From: Verrucomicrobiota bacterium
Lineage (GTDB): Bacteria; Verrucomicrobiota; Verrucomicrobiia; Verrucomicrobiales; DEV007
Assembly (NCBI GenBank): GCA_030625775.1
Contig: DAOUQC010000019.1
Location: forward strand, 1-59,586
Reading direction: 5' to 3'
DNA length: 59,586 nt
Below are positions 1 to 7,752 of this stretch, one piece after another (position 1 is the first letter of the stretch; the number at the start of each line of letters is the position of its first letter). Below the pieces are notes generated by a model. The model saw nothing but the letters and a program-made list of their open reading frames with translations, was not told where the DNA came from and searched no databases. The translations under genes and the position numbers were made by a program.

Positions 1-1329
1 CCAGGTTTCGTAACCACCGAATTTGTGTTGTCCGGTGGTGGGCAGGTAGCCGTACCAGCCGTTGGCGAGTTCGATGGTGAAGGTGTCGGCGAAGGGGCTG
101 ACTTCTTTCAGGTGCAGGCCGATCTCGGCGAAGGTTTCGAAGGGAAAGGTGCAGATGGCGAGGTCGCCGATTTGGATCACTTGAATGAGGGCTTTCAGGG
201 TGTCGGGGCCTTCGGCCAGTCCGATGACTCTGCGGGCGTAGTGTTTTGCCAATCGCGGCAACTCTTTCTCGTTTTCAGTGGCGAGGTATTTTTTGCTGCG
301 GGCGAGCAGGTCGGCATCGGGTTTGCGCCACTTGAGGGTGATCTCGCGCTGGACCATGGCCAGCTTCACATCAGTCCGGTGATCGGCATCGCGGTAAGCG
401 AAGTAGGCGGCGTCGGCGACTTTTCCAGCTACGATACGGATTTGCTCGAAGGGTTCGCGGGGTGGGCGGCGTTTGCCGAATGCAATGTTATTGATGTCAC
501 CGCTGGTACCATTGGACAGGATACCGAGGAAATCCTTGCCGGGTTCACGGCGTAAGCGGCTGCCAATCAGGCGGGAGAATTCGCCAAAATAATCAGCTGA
601 CATCTGACGGCCGGGAATGTTTCCTACGTAGTGAAGCGAATAGTTACCCAGCAGGCAGATTGGCTGGCTTTTTTTGTTTCGGATTGAGAGGATGGATACC
701 TCGGGATCAATGGGGCCGGCGGGAGAGATCAGTCCTTTGCTTCCGGGATTCATTTTCACAATATCCGTCGTCTCGCCGAAGGGGTTCATCGGCATGGTAT
801 TGGGTTGCAGGAACCAGCGGCGATTGTTGACTTCATCAGCGAGATTGTGGCCACCGTAACCGACCTGGGCATCCTGCATCGAGGCGTGAGCCTTGATGAT
901 TGATTGTGCAATGCCGGTGGTGAGTTGTTTGCGATAAGCTTGCGCTTCAGGGCTTCCCTTTTTGTCGGCGTGTCCGGTGGGTGCACTGTGGGTGTGGGTG
1001 GCAGACACCAGCATGTGATCAGTGGGAATACCGGTTTTTTTGGAAGCGATCTGTTTGGCTTCGTCCAGGACTTCACGTTTGATCAGGCAGTTGTCGACCA
1101 CGGCAATGGCGAGTGTCGTTTTGCCGTCACTGAGAACTACACAACGTGAGTTCAACGGGTCATGGGCGGAATCGGCCGGGCGAGGGTTGAAACTGCCGAC
1201 GAGATTGAGCGGCCAGATTTTCGGAGTGACATCAACGGCTGCCATTCCAGCTTTCAGTGGCTCAGCATGGCTTGTGGGAGCGATTACTGCCAGGGCGGCG
1301 ATGAGGAGGAGGGTGTGGGGGATACGCAT
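1..1329 (-). CDS. Neutral/alkaline ceramidase-like secreted protein (3' end cut by window edge)
   Basis: The reverse strand is open from an ATG at 1329 down to base 1 (443 codons, no stop), so the C terminus lies outside the window. The protein starts with a signal peptide (MRIPHTLLLIAALAVIAPTS, then HAEP). It then reads LKAGMAAVDVTP, the usual opening of neutral/alkaline non-lysosomal ceramidase-like proteins. Residues 109-117 read SATHTHSAP, the metal-binding His block of that family. Later blocks such as LGNYSLHYVG and ILSNGTSGDINN also fit. In Verrucomicrobiota and Planctomycetes these proteins are mostly uncharacterised secreted hydrolases, so a lipid amidase activity is only a family-level guess. 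The gene diverges from the SGNH-like gene at 1529. Confidence 0.85.
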   Translation of the reverse strand, partial: MRIPHTLLLIAALAVIAPTSHAEPLKAGMAAVDVTPKIWPLNLVGSFNPRPADSAHDPLNSRCVVLSDGKTTLAIAVVDNCLIKREVLDEAKQIASKKTGIPTDHMLVSATHTHSAPTGHADKKGSPEAQAYRKQLTTGIAQSIIKAHASMQDAQVGYGGHNLADEVNNRRWFLQPNTMPMNPFGETTDIVKMNPGSKGLISPAGPIDPEVSILSIRNKKSQPICLLGNYSLHYVGNIPGRQMSADYFGEFSRLIGSRLRREPGKDFLGILSNGTSGDINNIAFGKRRPPREPFEQIRIVAGKVADAAYFAYRDADHRTDVKLAMVQREITLKWRKPDADLLARSKKYLATENEKELPRLAKHYARRVIGLAEGPDTLKALIQVIQIGDLAICTFPFETFAEIGLHLKEVSPFADTFTIELANGWYGYLPTTGQHKFGGYETW

Positions 1330-1382
1330 AGTGACAAAATGTAGCTTTTGGGGCTTTGGGGTCAATGGGAAACGAAGAAAAT

Positions 1383-1405
1383 GGATTGGCAATCCGTTCT
1401 ACGAA
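1383..1405. repeat. Short palindrome GGATTGGCAATCC followed by CTACGAA
   Basis: The 13-base palindrome GGATTGGCAATCC (1383-1395) is followed closely by CTACGAA in the divergent intergenic region 1330-1528. A near copy (GGATGGGCAATCC, then CTACGAA) lies at 31685-31704, and a related hairpin at 31634-31654. The recurrence suggests a dispersed intergenic element rather than a gene-specific operator. Confidence 0.5.
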
Positions 1406-1528
1406 GTGTGGCTAATAAAAGTTGTAGAACACAATGCCATTGCGTTTGTGGGTGTGTAAGGTAGGGCACAGCCTCATTACGTGAGAAATCGCATTTGTTT
1501 GAGGCTGAAAATTGCGCTACAGGAATGC

Positions 1529-2557
1529 ATGCACTTGCAATGTGAAAATTGGAACCGGGGGATCGTCCATGTGGCGGTGATCGCTTTTTTAGTCTTTGCT
1601 TCGGCAAATCTGGCGAAGGCCCAGAATAAGGGTTTTCATTTTCAAAATGGAGACATGGTGGTTTCTGTCGGCAATACATTTGTCGAACGGGCGCAAAGTT
1701 TTGGTTATGTCGAAACTCTTTTGGATCTCGATGCAGGCCGTCAAGGGGCGGAGGATGTGAGATTTAGAAATCTCGGTTGGAGTGGCGATACGGTGTGGTG
1801 TGATGCGCGTTCCTATTTCGGTCCCCCGCAGGAGGGCTTCGATCGTTTGCAGAAAGGCTTGGGTGAATTGAAACCAACGGTGATTTTCTCCAACTACGGT
1901 GGGGCGGAAGCAATGGAAAAAAGGAGTGACGGAGAAAGTGAAGAGGAAGCCTTGAAGCGTTTTGTGGAGGGTTATTCGCGTTTACTGGAAATGATGGCCT
2001 CATCGGCAGGCGATGGATTGCGGGAGATTGTTTTGCTTTCGCCCACGCCCTTGGAGAACCTGGGAGCGCCCTTGCCTGATCAGATCGAGAATAACAAACG
2101 TCTCGGCCGCTATAGGGATGCTATTGCAAAATTGGAACAACTGGAAGTAGCAGGGAAAGTGAAGCTTCGTTTTGTCGACCTGTTTGCAGTGCTGGGCGGC
2201 GATGGGTTTTCGGGTGAGGTGAGCCAAGCGCCGCTGACGAATAATGGCATACACTACACTGAGGCCGGTTACCGGGTGGTGGCGGGGAAGTTGCTGAGTG
2301 CACTGGGAATGGAGTCGCTGTCGTTGCTCGAAGATGAAGCCGGGTTGGACAAATTGAGGCAAGCGGTGGTTGAGAAGAACCGCTTGTTTTTTCATCGTTG
2401 GCGCCCGGCCAATGAAACCTACTTATTTCTGTTTCGGAAACACGAGCAGGGGCAAAATGCCAAGGAAATCCCGATGTTTGATCCGCTGGTTAAAACCAAG
2501 GAGAAGGAGGTTTCCTATTTGAGGGAACAGGTATTGAATTCACTGCGTAAACGTTAA
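1529..2557 (+). CDS. SGNH/GDSL-hydrolase-like secreted protein
   Basis: 342 residues from ATG 1529. This start gives a clean signal peptide (hydrophobic VAVIAFLVFASANLAKA); a GTG 16 codons upstream at 1481 is in frame but would only lengthen the n-region. SGNH blocks are visible: VSVGNTFVERA where GDS usually stands, LGWSGDTVW (Gly block), FSNYGGAEA (Asn block) and NNGIHYTEAGY (final block). The catalytic Ser and Asp positions are therefore not canonical (GNT for GDS; N-G-I-H for D-x-x-H). The stop is followed 11 bases later by the large heme protein gene, so the two are probably cotranscribed; this pairing is common in PVC bacteria. An esterase role is uncertain. Confidence 0.8.
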   Translation: MHLQCENWNRGIVHVAVIAFLVFASANLAKAQNKGFHFQNGDMVVSVGNTFVERAQSFGYVETLLDLDAGRQGAEDVRFRNLGWSGDTVWCDARSYFGPPQEGFDRLQKGLGELKPTVIFSNYGGAEAMEKRSDGESEEEALKRFVEGYSRLLEMMASSAGDGLREIVLLSPTPLENLGAPLPDQIENNKRLGRYRDAIAKLEQLEVAGKVKLRFVDLFAVLGGDGFSGEVSQAPLTNNGIHYTEAGYRVVAGKLLSALGMESLSLLEDEAGLDKLRQAVVEKNRLFFHRWRPANETYLFLFRKHEQGQNAKEIPMFDPLVKTKEKEVSYLREQVLNSLRKR

Positions 2558-2568
2558 TTTTTTTTGTG

Positions 2569-5500
2569 ATGATGATTCGTAAACTACTCGGTATTTTAAG
2601 TTGCCTCTCGCTGAGCGGGGTTTTGGTTTTTGGCCAGGGAGGATTAAAGGAAATTCCAGACACCGGGCTTGAGGCAGCCTTGAAGGGATTCAAATTGCCC
2701 GATGGAGCCAAGATTGAAATTTTTGCCTCTGATCCGATGATCTCAAAACCGATTCAAATGAATTGGGACAAAGAGGGACGGCTTTGGGTGGTGGGCAGTT
2801 CGATGTATCCACAGATCAAACCGGGCCAGGAGGAGGGTGACAAGCTGTATGTGATCGAGGATACCACGGGAGATGGTCGAGCCGACAAAGTGGTGGCTTT
2901 TGCCGATGATCTTTATATTCCCACAGCCGTCGCACCGGGCGATGGCGGGGTGTATGTGGCCAACTCGACCGAGGTGTTGTTTCTGAAAGATACCAATGGT
3001 GATGGTAAAGCGGATTTCCGGGAAGTGGTGTTGTCCGGTTTTGGTACGGAAGATACCCACCATCTGTTGCATACGTTCCAGTTTGGGCCGGAGGGTATGC
3101 TGTGGTTCAACCAGTCAATCTATATTCACAGTCATGTTGAAACTCCCTGGGGAGTGAGGCGTTTATTGGGTGGTGGGATCTGGCACTACCGCACCGAGAC
3201 CCGCAAGCTCGAGGTTTACAGCAAAGGCCTGGTCAATCCCTGGGGACATGTTTTTGATAAGTGGGGGCAGGATTATGCCACTGATGGGGCGGGCGGTGAA
3301 GGCATCAATTACCTGTTTCCCCGTTCTGTTTTTAAAACATCGCCGGGTGCTTCACGAGTGTTGAAAGGAATGAATCCCGGTCAACCTAAACATTGTGGCC
3401 TGGAAGTATTGAGCGGCCGTCATGTGCCTGAATCCTGGGTGGGAACAATGATTGCACCGGACTTTCGTGGACACCGGGTGAATCGTTTTGCCCTGACGGA
3501 AAACGGTAGCAATTATGTGTCCACCCAGCAGGAGGATCTGGTGGCATCGAAGCACCGGGCCTTCCGTCCGATTGATGCAAAAATGGGGCCGGACGGTGCA
3601 ATTTATATTGCTGACTGGTATAACCCCATCATTCAGCACGGTGAAGTGGATTGGCGCGACTCCCGACGCGATCACAGTCACGGCAGAATCTGGCGGATTA
3701 CTTTCGAAGGTAGGGACCTGGTGAAAAAACCAAAGATCGTTGGTCAGTCAGTGGAGAAACTGTTGGAAATGCTGCATGCTCCTGAGGGGTGGACTCGTCA
3801 TTTTGCCAAACAGGAATTGCGGGATCGTGGTCGTGAAGCGGTGATGCCTGCACTGGACAAATGGGTGGCGGCTTTGACTGCTGAAAATGAACACGCTTTA
3901 CTGGAGGCTGTGTGGACGGCTCAAGGCCTGAATGTGTTGCGCGAGGACTGGGCCAAACGGCTGCTGGAATCAAAGGATCATCACGCTCGGGTAGCGGGTC
4001 TGAGGGTTTTGTATTATCGGGCGGGAGAAATAAAGGACAGTGTGAAAACAGCGGCAAAGTTTGTGTTGGATCCCCATCAACAGGTTCGCTTGTGGGCAGT
4101 CAGTGTGCTGGCGCAAACGCCGAATCTCGAAGCCGTCCAGGCGGCGATGAAGGCGGTGGATCTGGAGAAGGATGACGCGCTGGATTTTGCCTTGTGGTCG
4201 ATCGCGCGTGAGCACCGGCGTTTTTGGTTGCCGCTGGCCGAGAAGGGGGAGAACCCGTTTGTCAATGACGCTCAGTTGTTGTTTGCGGCGAGAGCAACGG
4301 GGGAGGCCGTGGCGGTGGATAAGATTTTGACGACTTTGGAGAAGGGGGGCTTTAACGAACAACAGGTGAAGGATGTGAGTGATTGGTTGGCCGCGGTGGG
4401 AAATGCCAGGGTGCTTTCCCGCTTGTTTGTCAAAGCCCGCGAAGACAAGGTATCTGCGACGGAGAAGCATATCATTTTACAAGCATTGCTTGATGCCGCC
4501 AAATTACGCAAATTACATCCTGCGGAAGGGGCTGACGAGGTGAAGGTGTTTTTTGCCGGAGATGATGTGAAAGCCTTCTCATTGGCAGCTTCGCTGGCAG
4601 GTTATTGGAAAGTGGAAGCTTCACGACCGGAATTGGAGAAGGCTTTTCTGGCGGCTGAACAGAATGAAGGACGTGCGCGGGCAGCGATGGAGGGTTTGCG
4701 TTATCTGGGAGGTGGCAAAACGGTGAACTTATTCAAGAAGACGGCGCTCGACAAAAAACTGTCCTACCAAATGCGCTCATTGGGGGTGATTGGTCTGGCT
4801 CAAATGTCACCCAGGCAGGGGGCGGAACTGGCCGTGCTGGTTTTGCCTGATGCGCCTGAAGGTAAGGATCCGTTTGGTATTTACGGAGCCTTTCTAGCGA
4901 CCAAGCAGGGGCCGAATGTATTGGCTGGGGTGATTCGCGAGAAGAAGGTGAAATTACCTCAGGCGATTGCTCTGACCGGTGTGCAGCAAGCGGGAAGCAC
5001 AGCAACCAAGCCGGTAGGTCTGATCAAAGCTTTGCAGCAAGCCGCTGATCTCAAGCCGATGAAAACCGCGCTGACCGCACAGGAAATGGAGACCATGATG
5101 GCAAAGGTGGCAAAGGAAGGTAAACCACATCGGGGCGAAACGATTTATCGACGAGCTGCGATGCAGTGTGTCGTTTGTCACGCCATCGGAGGTGCAGGTG
5201 GAATCATTGGCCCTGATCTGTTGAGTATCGGCGCCAGCGCTCCGGTGGACTATTTGATCGACTCCATGCTTCAGCCGAGCAGTAAGATCAAGGAAGGCTA
5301 CCACACCACTCTGGTTACCACTAAAAGTGGTCAGGCTTATGCGGGAGCTATTGCACGGGAAAGTTCAGACGAGATTGTGATTCGTGACGCGGCGGGCCAG
5401 GAAAACAGGATTCCAAAATCCGAGGTGGCTTCAAATGCGGTCAGTCCGGTGTCCTTGATGCCTCCGGGATTGACCGCCTCATTGAGAGAAGATGAATTTG

Positions 5501-6042
5501 TCGATCTAGTGCGTTTTCTTTCTGAGCTTGGCAAGGAGGGTGAGTTCAAGGTGTCGGCCAAGCGTTATGTCCGGCATTGGGAGGCGCTGATGCCGCACGA
5601 ACGCACTCGTGATGCGATTGGTCATTATGGCCCGCGGATTTTTGCCGACAATTTCAAGACTTATGCCTGGATGCCGCAATACAGTCAGGTGAACGGGGCC
5701 TTGCCTCTGAGTGAATTGCCGCCGGTGAAGGGGCGGGGTTCAAACCGTTGGTCGGTGGCACGCTTTTATATGGATCTGTCGAAAGGCGGCAAGATTGCCC
5801 TGGGCTTGAATGAGGTCAAGGAGCTGCATTTGTTTGTTGGTGAAGAAGAGATCAAATTGGATACTGAATCCGGTGCGGTGGTGGTGGAGTTGGAACTAAA
5901 AAAAGGCCTTCAGGAAATAACCCTTGCAGCCAAACGAGGTTGGACCTTGAAGAGTTATCAAGTCGAGTTGCTTGATGTAAAAGATTCAAATGCGCAGGTG
6001 CGATTGTTGACCCAGGCCGAGTGGATGGGACTGAAGAAGTAG
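2569..6042 (+). CDS. PVC-type heme-binding protein: β-propeller, HEAT repeats, cytochrome c domain
   Basis: About 1157 residues with a signal peptide (LLGILSCLSLSGVLVFG). GTG 2566, ATG 2569 and ATG 2572 are adjacent possible starts. After the signal comes a propeller-like dehydrogenase region (about residues 45-385) with repeated DxxGDG-type loops (DTTGDGRADK, DTNGDGKAD). A long α-helical HEAT-like region follows (about 390-830). A class I cytochrome c domain has CVVCH at residues 867-871 and a likely distal Met in SLMPPG. The last 150 residues form a β-rich module. The family is abundant in Planctomycetes and Verrucomicrobiota and is thought to pass electrons from a periplasmic sugar or alcohol oxidation; substrates are unknown. 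It sits directly behind the SGNH-like gene. Confidence 0.9.
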   Translation: MMIRKLLGILSCLSLSGVLVFGQGGLKEIPDTGLEAALKGFKLPDGAKIEIFASDPMISKPIQMNWDKEGRLWVVGSSMYPQIKPGQEEGDKLYVIEDTTGDGRADKVVAFADDLYIPTAVAPGDGGVYVANSTEVLFLKDTNGDGKADFREVVLSGFGTEDTHHLLHTFQFGPEGMLWFNQSIYIHSHVETPWGVRRLLGGGIWHYRTETRKLEVYSKGLVNPWGHVFDKWGQDYATDGAGGEGINYLFPRSVFKTSPGASRVLKGMNPGQPKHCGLEVLSGRHVPESWVGTMIAPDFRGHRVNRFALTENGSNYVSTQQEDLVASKHRAFRPIDAKMGPDGAIYIADWYNPIIQHGEVDWRDSRRDHSHGRIWRITFEGRDLVKKPKIVGQSVEKLLEMLHAPEGWTRHFAKQELRDRGREAVMPALDKWVAALTAENEHALLEAVWTAQGLNVLREDWAKRLLESKDHHARVAGLRVLYYRAGEIKDSVKTAAKFVLDPHQQVRLWAVSVLAQTPNLEAVQAAMKAVDLEKDDALDFALWSIAREHRRFWLPLAEKGENPFVNDAQLLFAARATGEAVAVDKILTTLEKGGFNEQQVKDVSDWLAAVGNARVLSRLFVKAREDKVSATEKHIILQALLDAAKLRKLHPAEGADEVKVFFAGDDVKAFSLAASLAGYWKVEASRPELEKAFLAAEQNEGRARAAMEGLRYLGGGKTVNLFKKTALDKKLSYQMRSLGVIGLAQMSPRQGAELAVLVLPDAPEGKDPFGIYGAFLATKQGPNVLAGVIREKKVKLPQAIALTGVQQAGSTATKPVGLIKALQQAADLKPMKTALTAQEMETMMAKVAKEGKPHRGETIYRRAAMQCVVCHAIGGAGGIIGPDLLSIGASAPVDYLIDSMLQPSSKIKEGYHTTLVTTKSGQAYAGAIARESSDEIVIRDAAGQENRIPKSEVASNAVSPVSLMPPGLTASLREDEFVDLVRFLSELGKEGEFKVSAKRYVRHWEALMPHERTRDAIGHYGPRIFADNFKTYAWMPQYSQVNGALPLSELPPVKGRGSNRWSVARFYMDLSKGGKIALGLNEVKELHLFVGEEEIKLDTESGAVVVELELKKGLQEITLAAKRGWTLKSYQVELLDVKDSNAQVRLLTQAEWMGLKK

Positions 6043-6050
6043 GGGGAAGG

Positions 6051-6155
6051 GTTCTCACAGAGACGCAGAGGAACAGAGGTGAGAAATAAACTTAGTGAGT
6101 TCTGTTTTTTATCATGAATTTATTCTCTATGTCTTCGTGGCTCCGTGAGAAAAAT
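6051..6155. repeat. Inverted intergenic repeat (TTCTCAC..GAG / CTC..GTGAGAA)
   Basis: The left arm starts with TTCTCACAGAGACGCAGAGG at 6052. The right arm, CTTCGTGGCTCCGTGAGAA ending near 6152, reads as TTCTCACGGAGCCACGAAG on the other strand. The arms match at roughly two thirds of positions and enclose an AT-rich centre. Similar 'cacagagacacagag' palindromes are common between genes in many environmental bacteria. It fills the gap between the heme protein gene and queE and may work as an mRNA hairpin. Confidence 0.55.
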
Positions 6156-6186
6156 ATAGATTGAGCTTAGCCCGTTTTAGTGAGTG

Positions 6187-6843
6187 ATGGCAGGTAGTGG
6201 TAACATAACTGTAAACGAGATTTACGAATCAATTCAGGGTGAAAGCACTTGGGCGGGGCTTCCCTGCATTTTTGTTCGAACGACTTTTTGTGATCTGAGA
6301 TGTTCTTACTGTGATACCGAATATGCTTTTTATGAAGGCGATAAGATGGATCTCGATGAAATCGAAGCCCGGGTGCTGGCCTTCGATGTTCCTTTGGTAG
6401 AGATCACCGGAGGGGAGCCTTTGTTGCAGAAAGCCGTGCCGCCTTTGATGAAGCGACTGTGTGATCGTGGCAAAACGGTAATGATCGAAACCAGTGGTGC
6501 CCATGATATTTCGTTGATCGATGACCGGGTTCACCGCATCATGGATTTGAAAACTCCGGGCAGTGGAGAGTGCAAGCGTAACCGTTACGAAAATATCGAA
6601 ATGTTGACGCAGAGGGATGAGGTGAAATTTGTGCTCTCATCGGAAGAGGATTATCAATGGGCCCGGGAGCAGATCATTAAATATGGGCTCAGCGGGCGTT
6701 GTGGAGCGGTGTTGTTATCGCCGGTGTTTGGCAAAATCGATCCGCGTAAAATTGTTGAGTGGATGTTGCGTGACAAACTGGAAGCTCGTTTTCAGTTGCA
6801 GATGCACAAATTCATCTGGGATCCGGCTAAAAAATCCGTTTGA
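6187..6843 (+). CDS. queE: 7-carboxy-7-deazaguanine synthase QueE
   Basis: 218 residues; ATG 6187 is preferred over an overlapping GTG at 6184. It is a radical SAM enzyme converting 6-carboxy-5,6,7,8-tetrahydropterin to 7-carboxy-7-deazaguanine in the preQ0/queuosine pathway. The opening NEIYESIQGESTWAGLPCIF is the characteristic QueE start. The cluster-binding motif CDLRCSYC places Cys at residues 35, 39 and 42 (CxxxCxxC), and EITGGEPLLQ is the radical SAM GGEP block. queD follows within 50 bases, so the two pathway genes are probably cotranscribed. No queC or queF is in the window, and no preQ1 riboswitch-like structure was recognised in the 144-base upstream gap. Confidence 0.95.
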   Translation: MAGSGNITVNEIYESIQGESTWAGLPCIFVRTTFCDLRCSYCDTEYAFYEGDKMDLDEIEARVLAFDVPLVEITGGEPLLQKAVPPLMKRLCDRGKTVMIETSGAHDISLIDDRVHRIMDLKTPGSGECKRNRYENIEMLTQRDEVKFVLSSEEDYQWAREQIIKYGLSGRCGAVLLSPVFGKIDPRKIVEWMLRDKLEARFQLQMHKFIWDPAKKSV

Positions 6844-6889
6844 TATCCTTTTGCCAATGCTGTGTAGCTGGTGTAGGAGCCTAGCTATT

Positions 6890-7258
6890 GTGAGAGCCCA
6901 ATTGAAAAAAAGTTTTACTTTTGAAGCCGCGCAGACTTTGCCTAATGCTCCGGAGGGGCACAAGTGCCGATTGATGCATGGTCACAGCTTTAAACTGGAG
7001 ATCACGGTGGAGGGCGAAGTCGATCCGGTAAGTGGCTGGGTTTACGATCATGCTAAAATCTCTGCAGCTGTCAAACCGCTGCTCGAATTGCTGGATCACA
7101 GCTATGTCAACGAGATTGAGGGCTTGGAGAATCCAACTATTGAAAACATGTGTGCCTGGTTCTGGCGCAGGATCGAAAGCCCGTGCCCGGGGTTATATGA
7201 AATTGTGCTGCACGAGACTCCTACAGCCAGTTGTGTGTTTCGTGGTTTTGGCGATTAG
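6890..7258 (+). CDS. queD: 6-carboxytetrahydropterin synthase QueD
   Basis: 122 residues from GTG 6890, which has AGGAG 11-12 bases upstream and gives the usual family length. An in-frame ATG at 6857 would add 11 residues. The enzyme makes 6-carboxytetrahydropterin from dihydroneopterin triphosphate, the step before QueE. It matches QueD along its length: FEAAQTLPNAPEGHKC, then MHGHSF, GWVYDHAKI, LLDHSYVNEIEGLENPTIEN and VLHETPTASC. The catalytic Cys (GHKC) and the HGH zinc ligands are present. The first zinc ligand, normally His in FEAAH, is Gln here (FEAAQ), which is unusual compared with E. coli QueD. The pairing with queE supports the assignment. Confidence 0.9.
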   Translation: MRAQLKKSFTFEAAQTLPNAPEGHKCRLMHGHSFKLEITVEGEVDPVSGWVYDHAKISAAVKPLLELLDHSYVNEIEGLENPTIENMCAWFWRRIESPCPGLYEIVLHETPTASCVFRGFGD

Positions 7259-7302
7259 TTTTGCTTGCGGCTTGGCCGAATCATGGTAGGGAAAAGACGG
7301 AT

Positions 7303-7659
7303 ATGAAAAGACAAATTGTTCTCGGAATCACAGCTGCCTTGTTTGTCGGGGTAGGATTATTCATGGGTGCTTGCAATAAGCATAGTTTTGATGACACCGA
7401 GTTCGATACGGGGATTAAAAAGCTCTACGAAAAACATCACGAAGGTGGTGGGCATGACGATCACGCTGAAGGGGATCACAAAGAGCACTCCGAAGGGGGG
7501 CATGATGAGCACACCAAGGATGACCATAAGGAACATGCCAAGGATGATCACGACAAAAAGGGGCACGACGAGGTGAAAAAAACTGACAAACATGGTGCCG
7601 AGAAAGGCCACAAGGAAGCTACTGCCAAACCGGCAAAATCACTGTTTCCGAAAAAGTAG
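7303..7659 (+). CDS. Small histidine-rich putative lipoprotein
   Basis: 118 residues from ATG 7303. The N terminus MKRQIVLGITAALFVGVGLF is a lipoprotein-type signal with a likely lipidated Cys24 (MGAC). The mature part is strongly charged and low in complexity, with 15 His residues in repeated DDHKEH, GGHDEH and GDHKEH units, then Lys/Ala-rich sequence to the C terminus. Such compositions can bind Zn, Ni or Cu ions, but this is inferred from composition only. The gene is about 45 bases after queD and ends before a strong terminator hairpin. No family is recognised. Confidence 0.8.
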   Translation: MKRQIVLGITAALFVGVGLFMGACNKHSFDDTEFDTGIKKLYEKHHEGGGHDDHAEGDHKEHSEGGHDEHTKDDHKEHAKDDHDKKGHDEVKKTDKHGAEKGHKEATAKPAKSLFPKK

Positions 7660-7676
7660 GGAAGCTTGTTTGATAC

Positions 7677-7705
7677 GCCAGTCCTTGAGAGGGCTGGCTT
7701 TTTTT
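7677..7705 (+). terminator. Intrinsic terminator after the His-rich lipoprotein gene
   Basis: The stem GCCAGTCC (7677-7684) pairs with GGGCTGGC (7691-7698), with one G-T pair and a six-base loop. Seven T follow on the plus strand, so it should end the queE-queD-lipoprotein transcript. Confidence 0.85.
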
Positions 7706-7752
7706 GTGTCCCTTCCTCCGGATCCCCGCTAGTTTTTTTGTCAGCTTGTGGT

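Noticed and set aside
25-1149. Plus-strand open frames of 81-176 residues at the left edge
   Set aside because: They are antisense shadows of the truncated ceramidase-like gene, which has a signal peptide and conserved motifs in the minus frame.
6043-6186. Possible preQ1 riboswitch before queE
   Set aside because: No preQ1-type pseudoknot was recognised. The gap is taken up by an inverted intergenic repeat, and preQ1 switches usually control queuosine precursor transport or QueF rather than queE alone.
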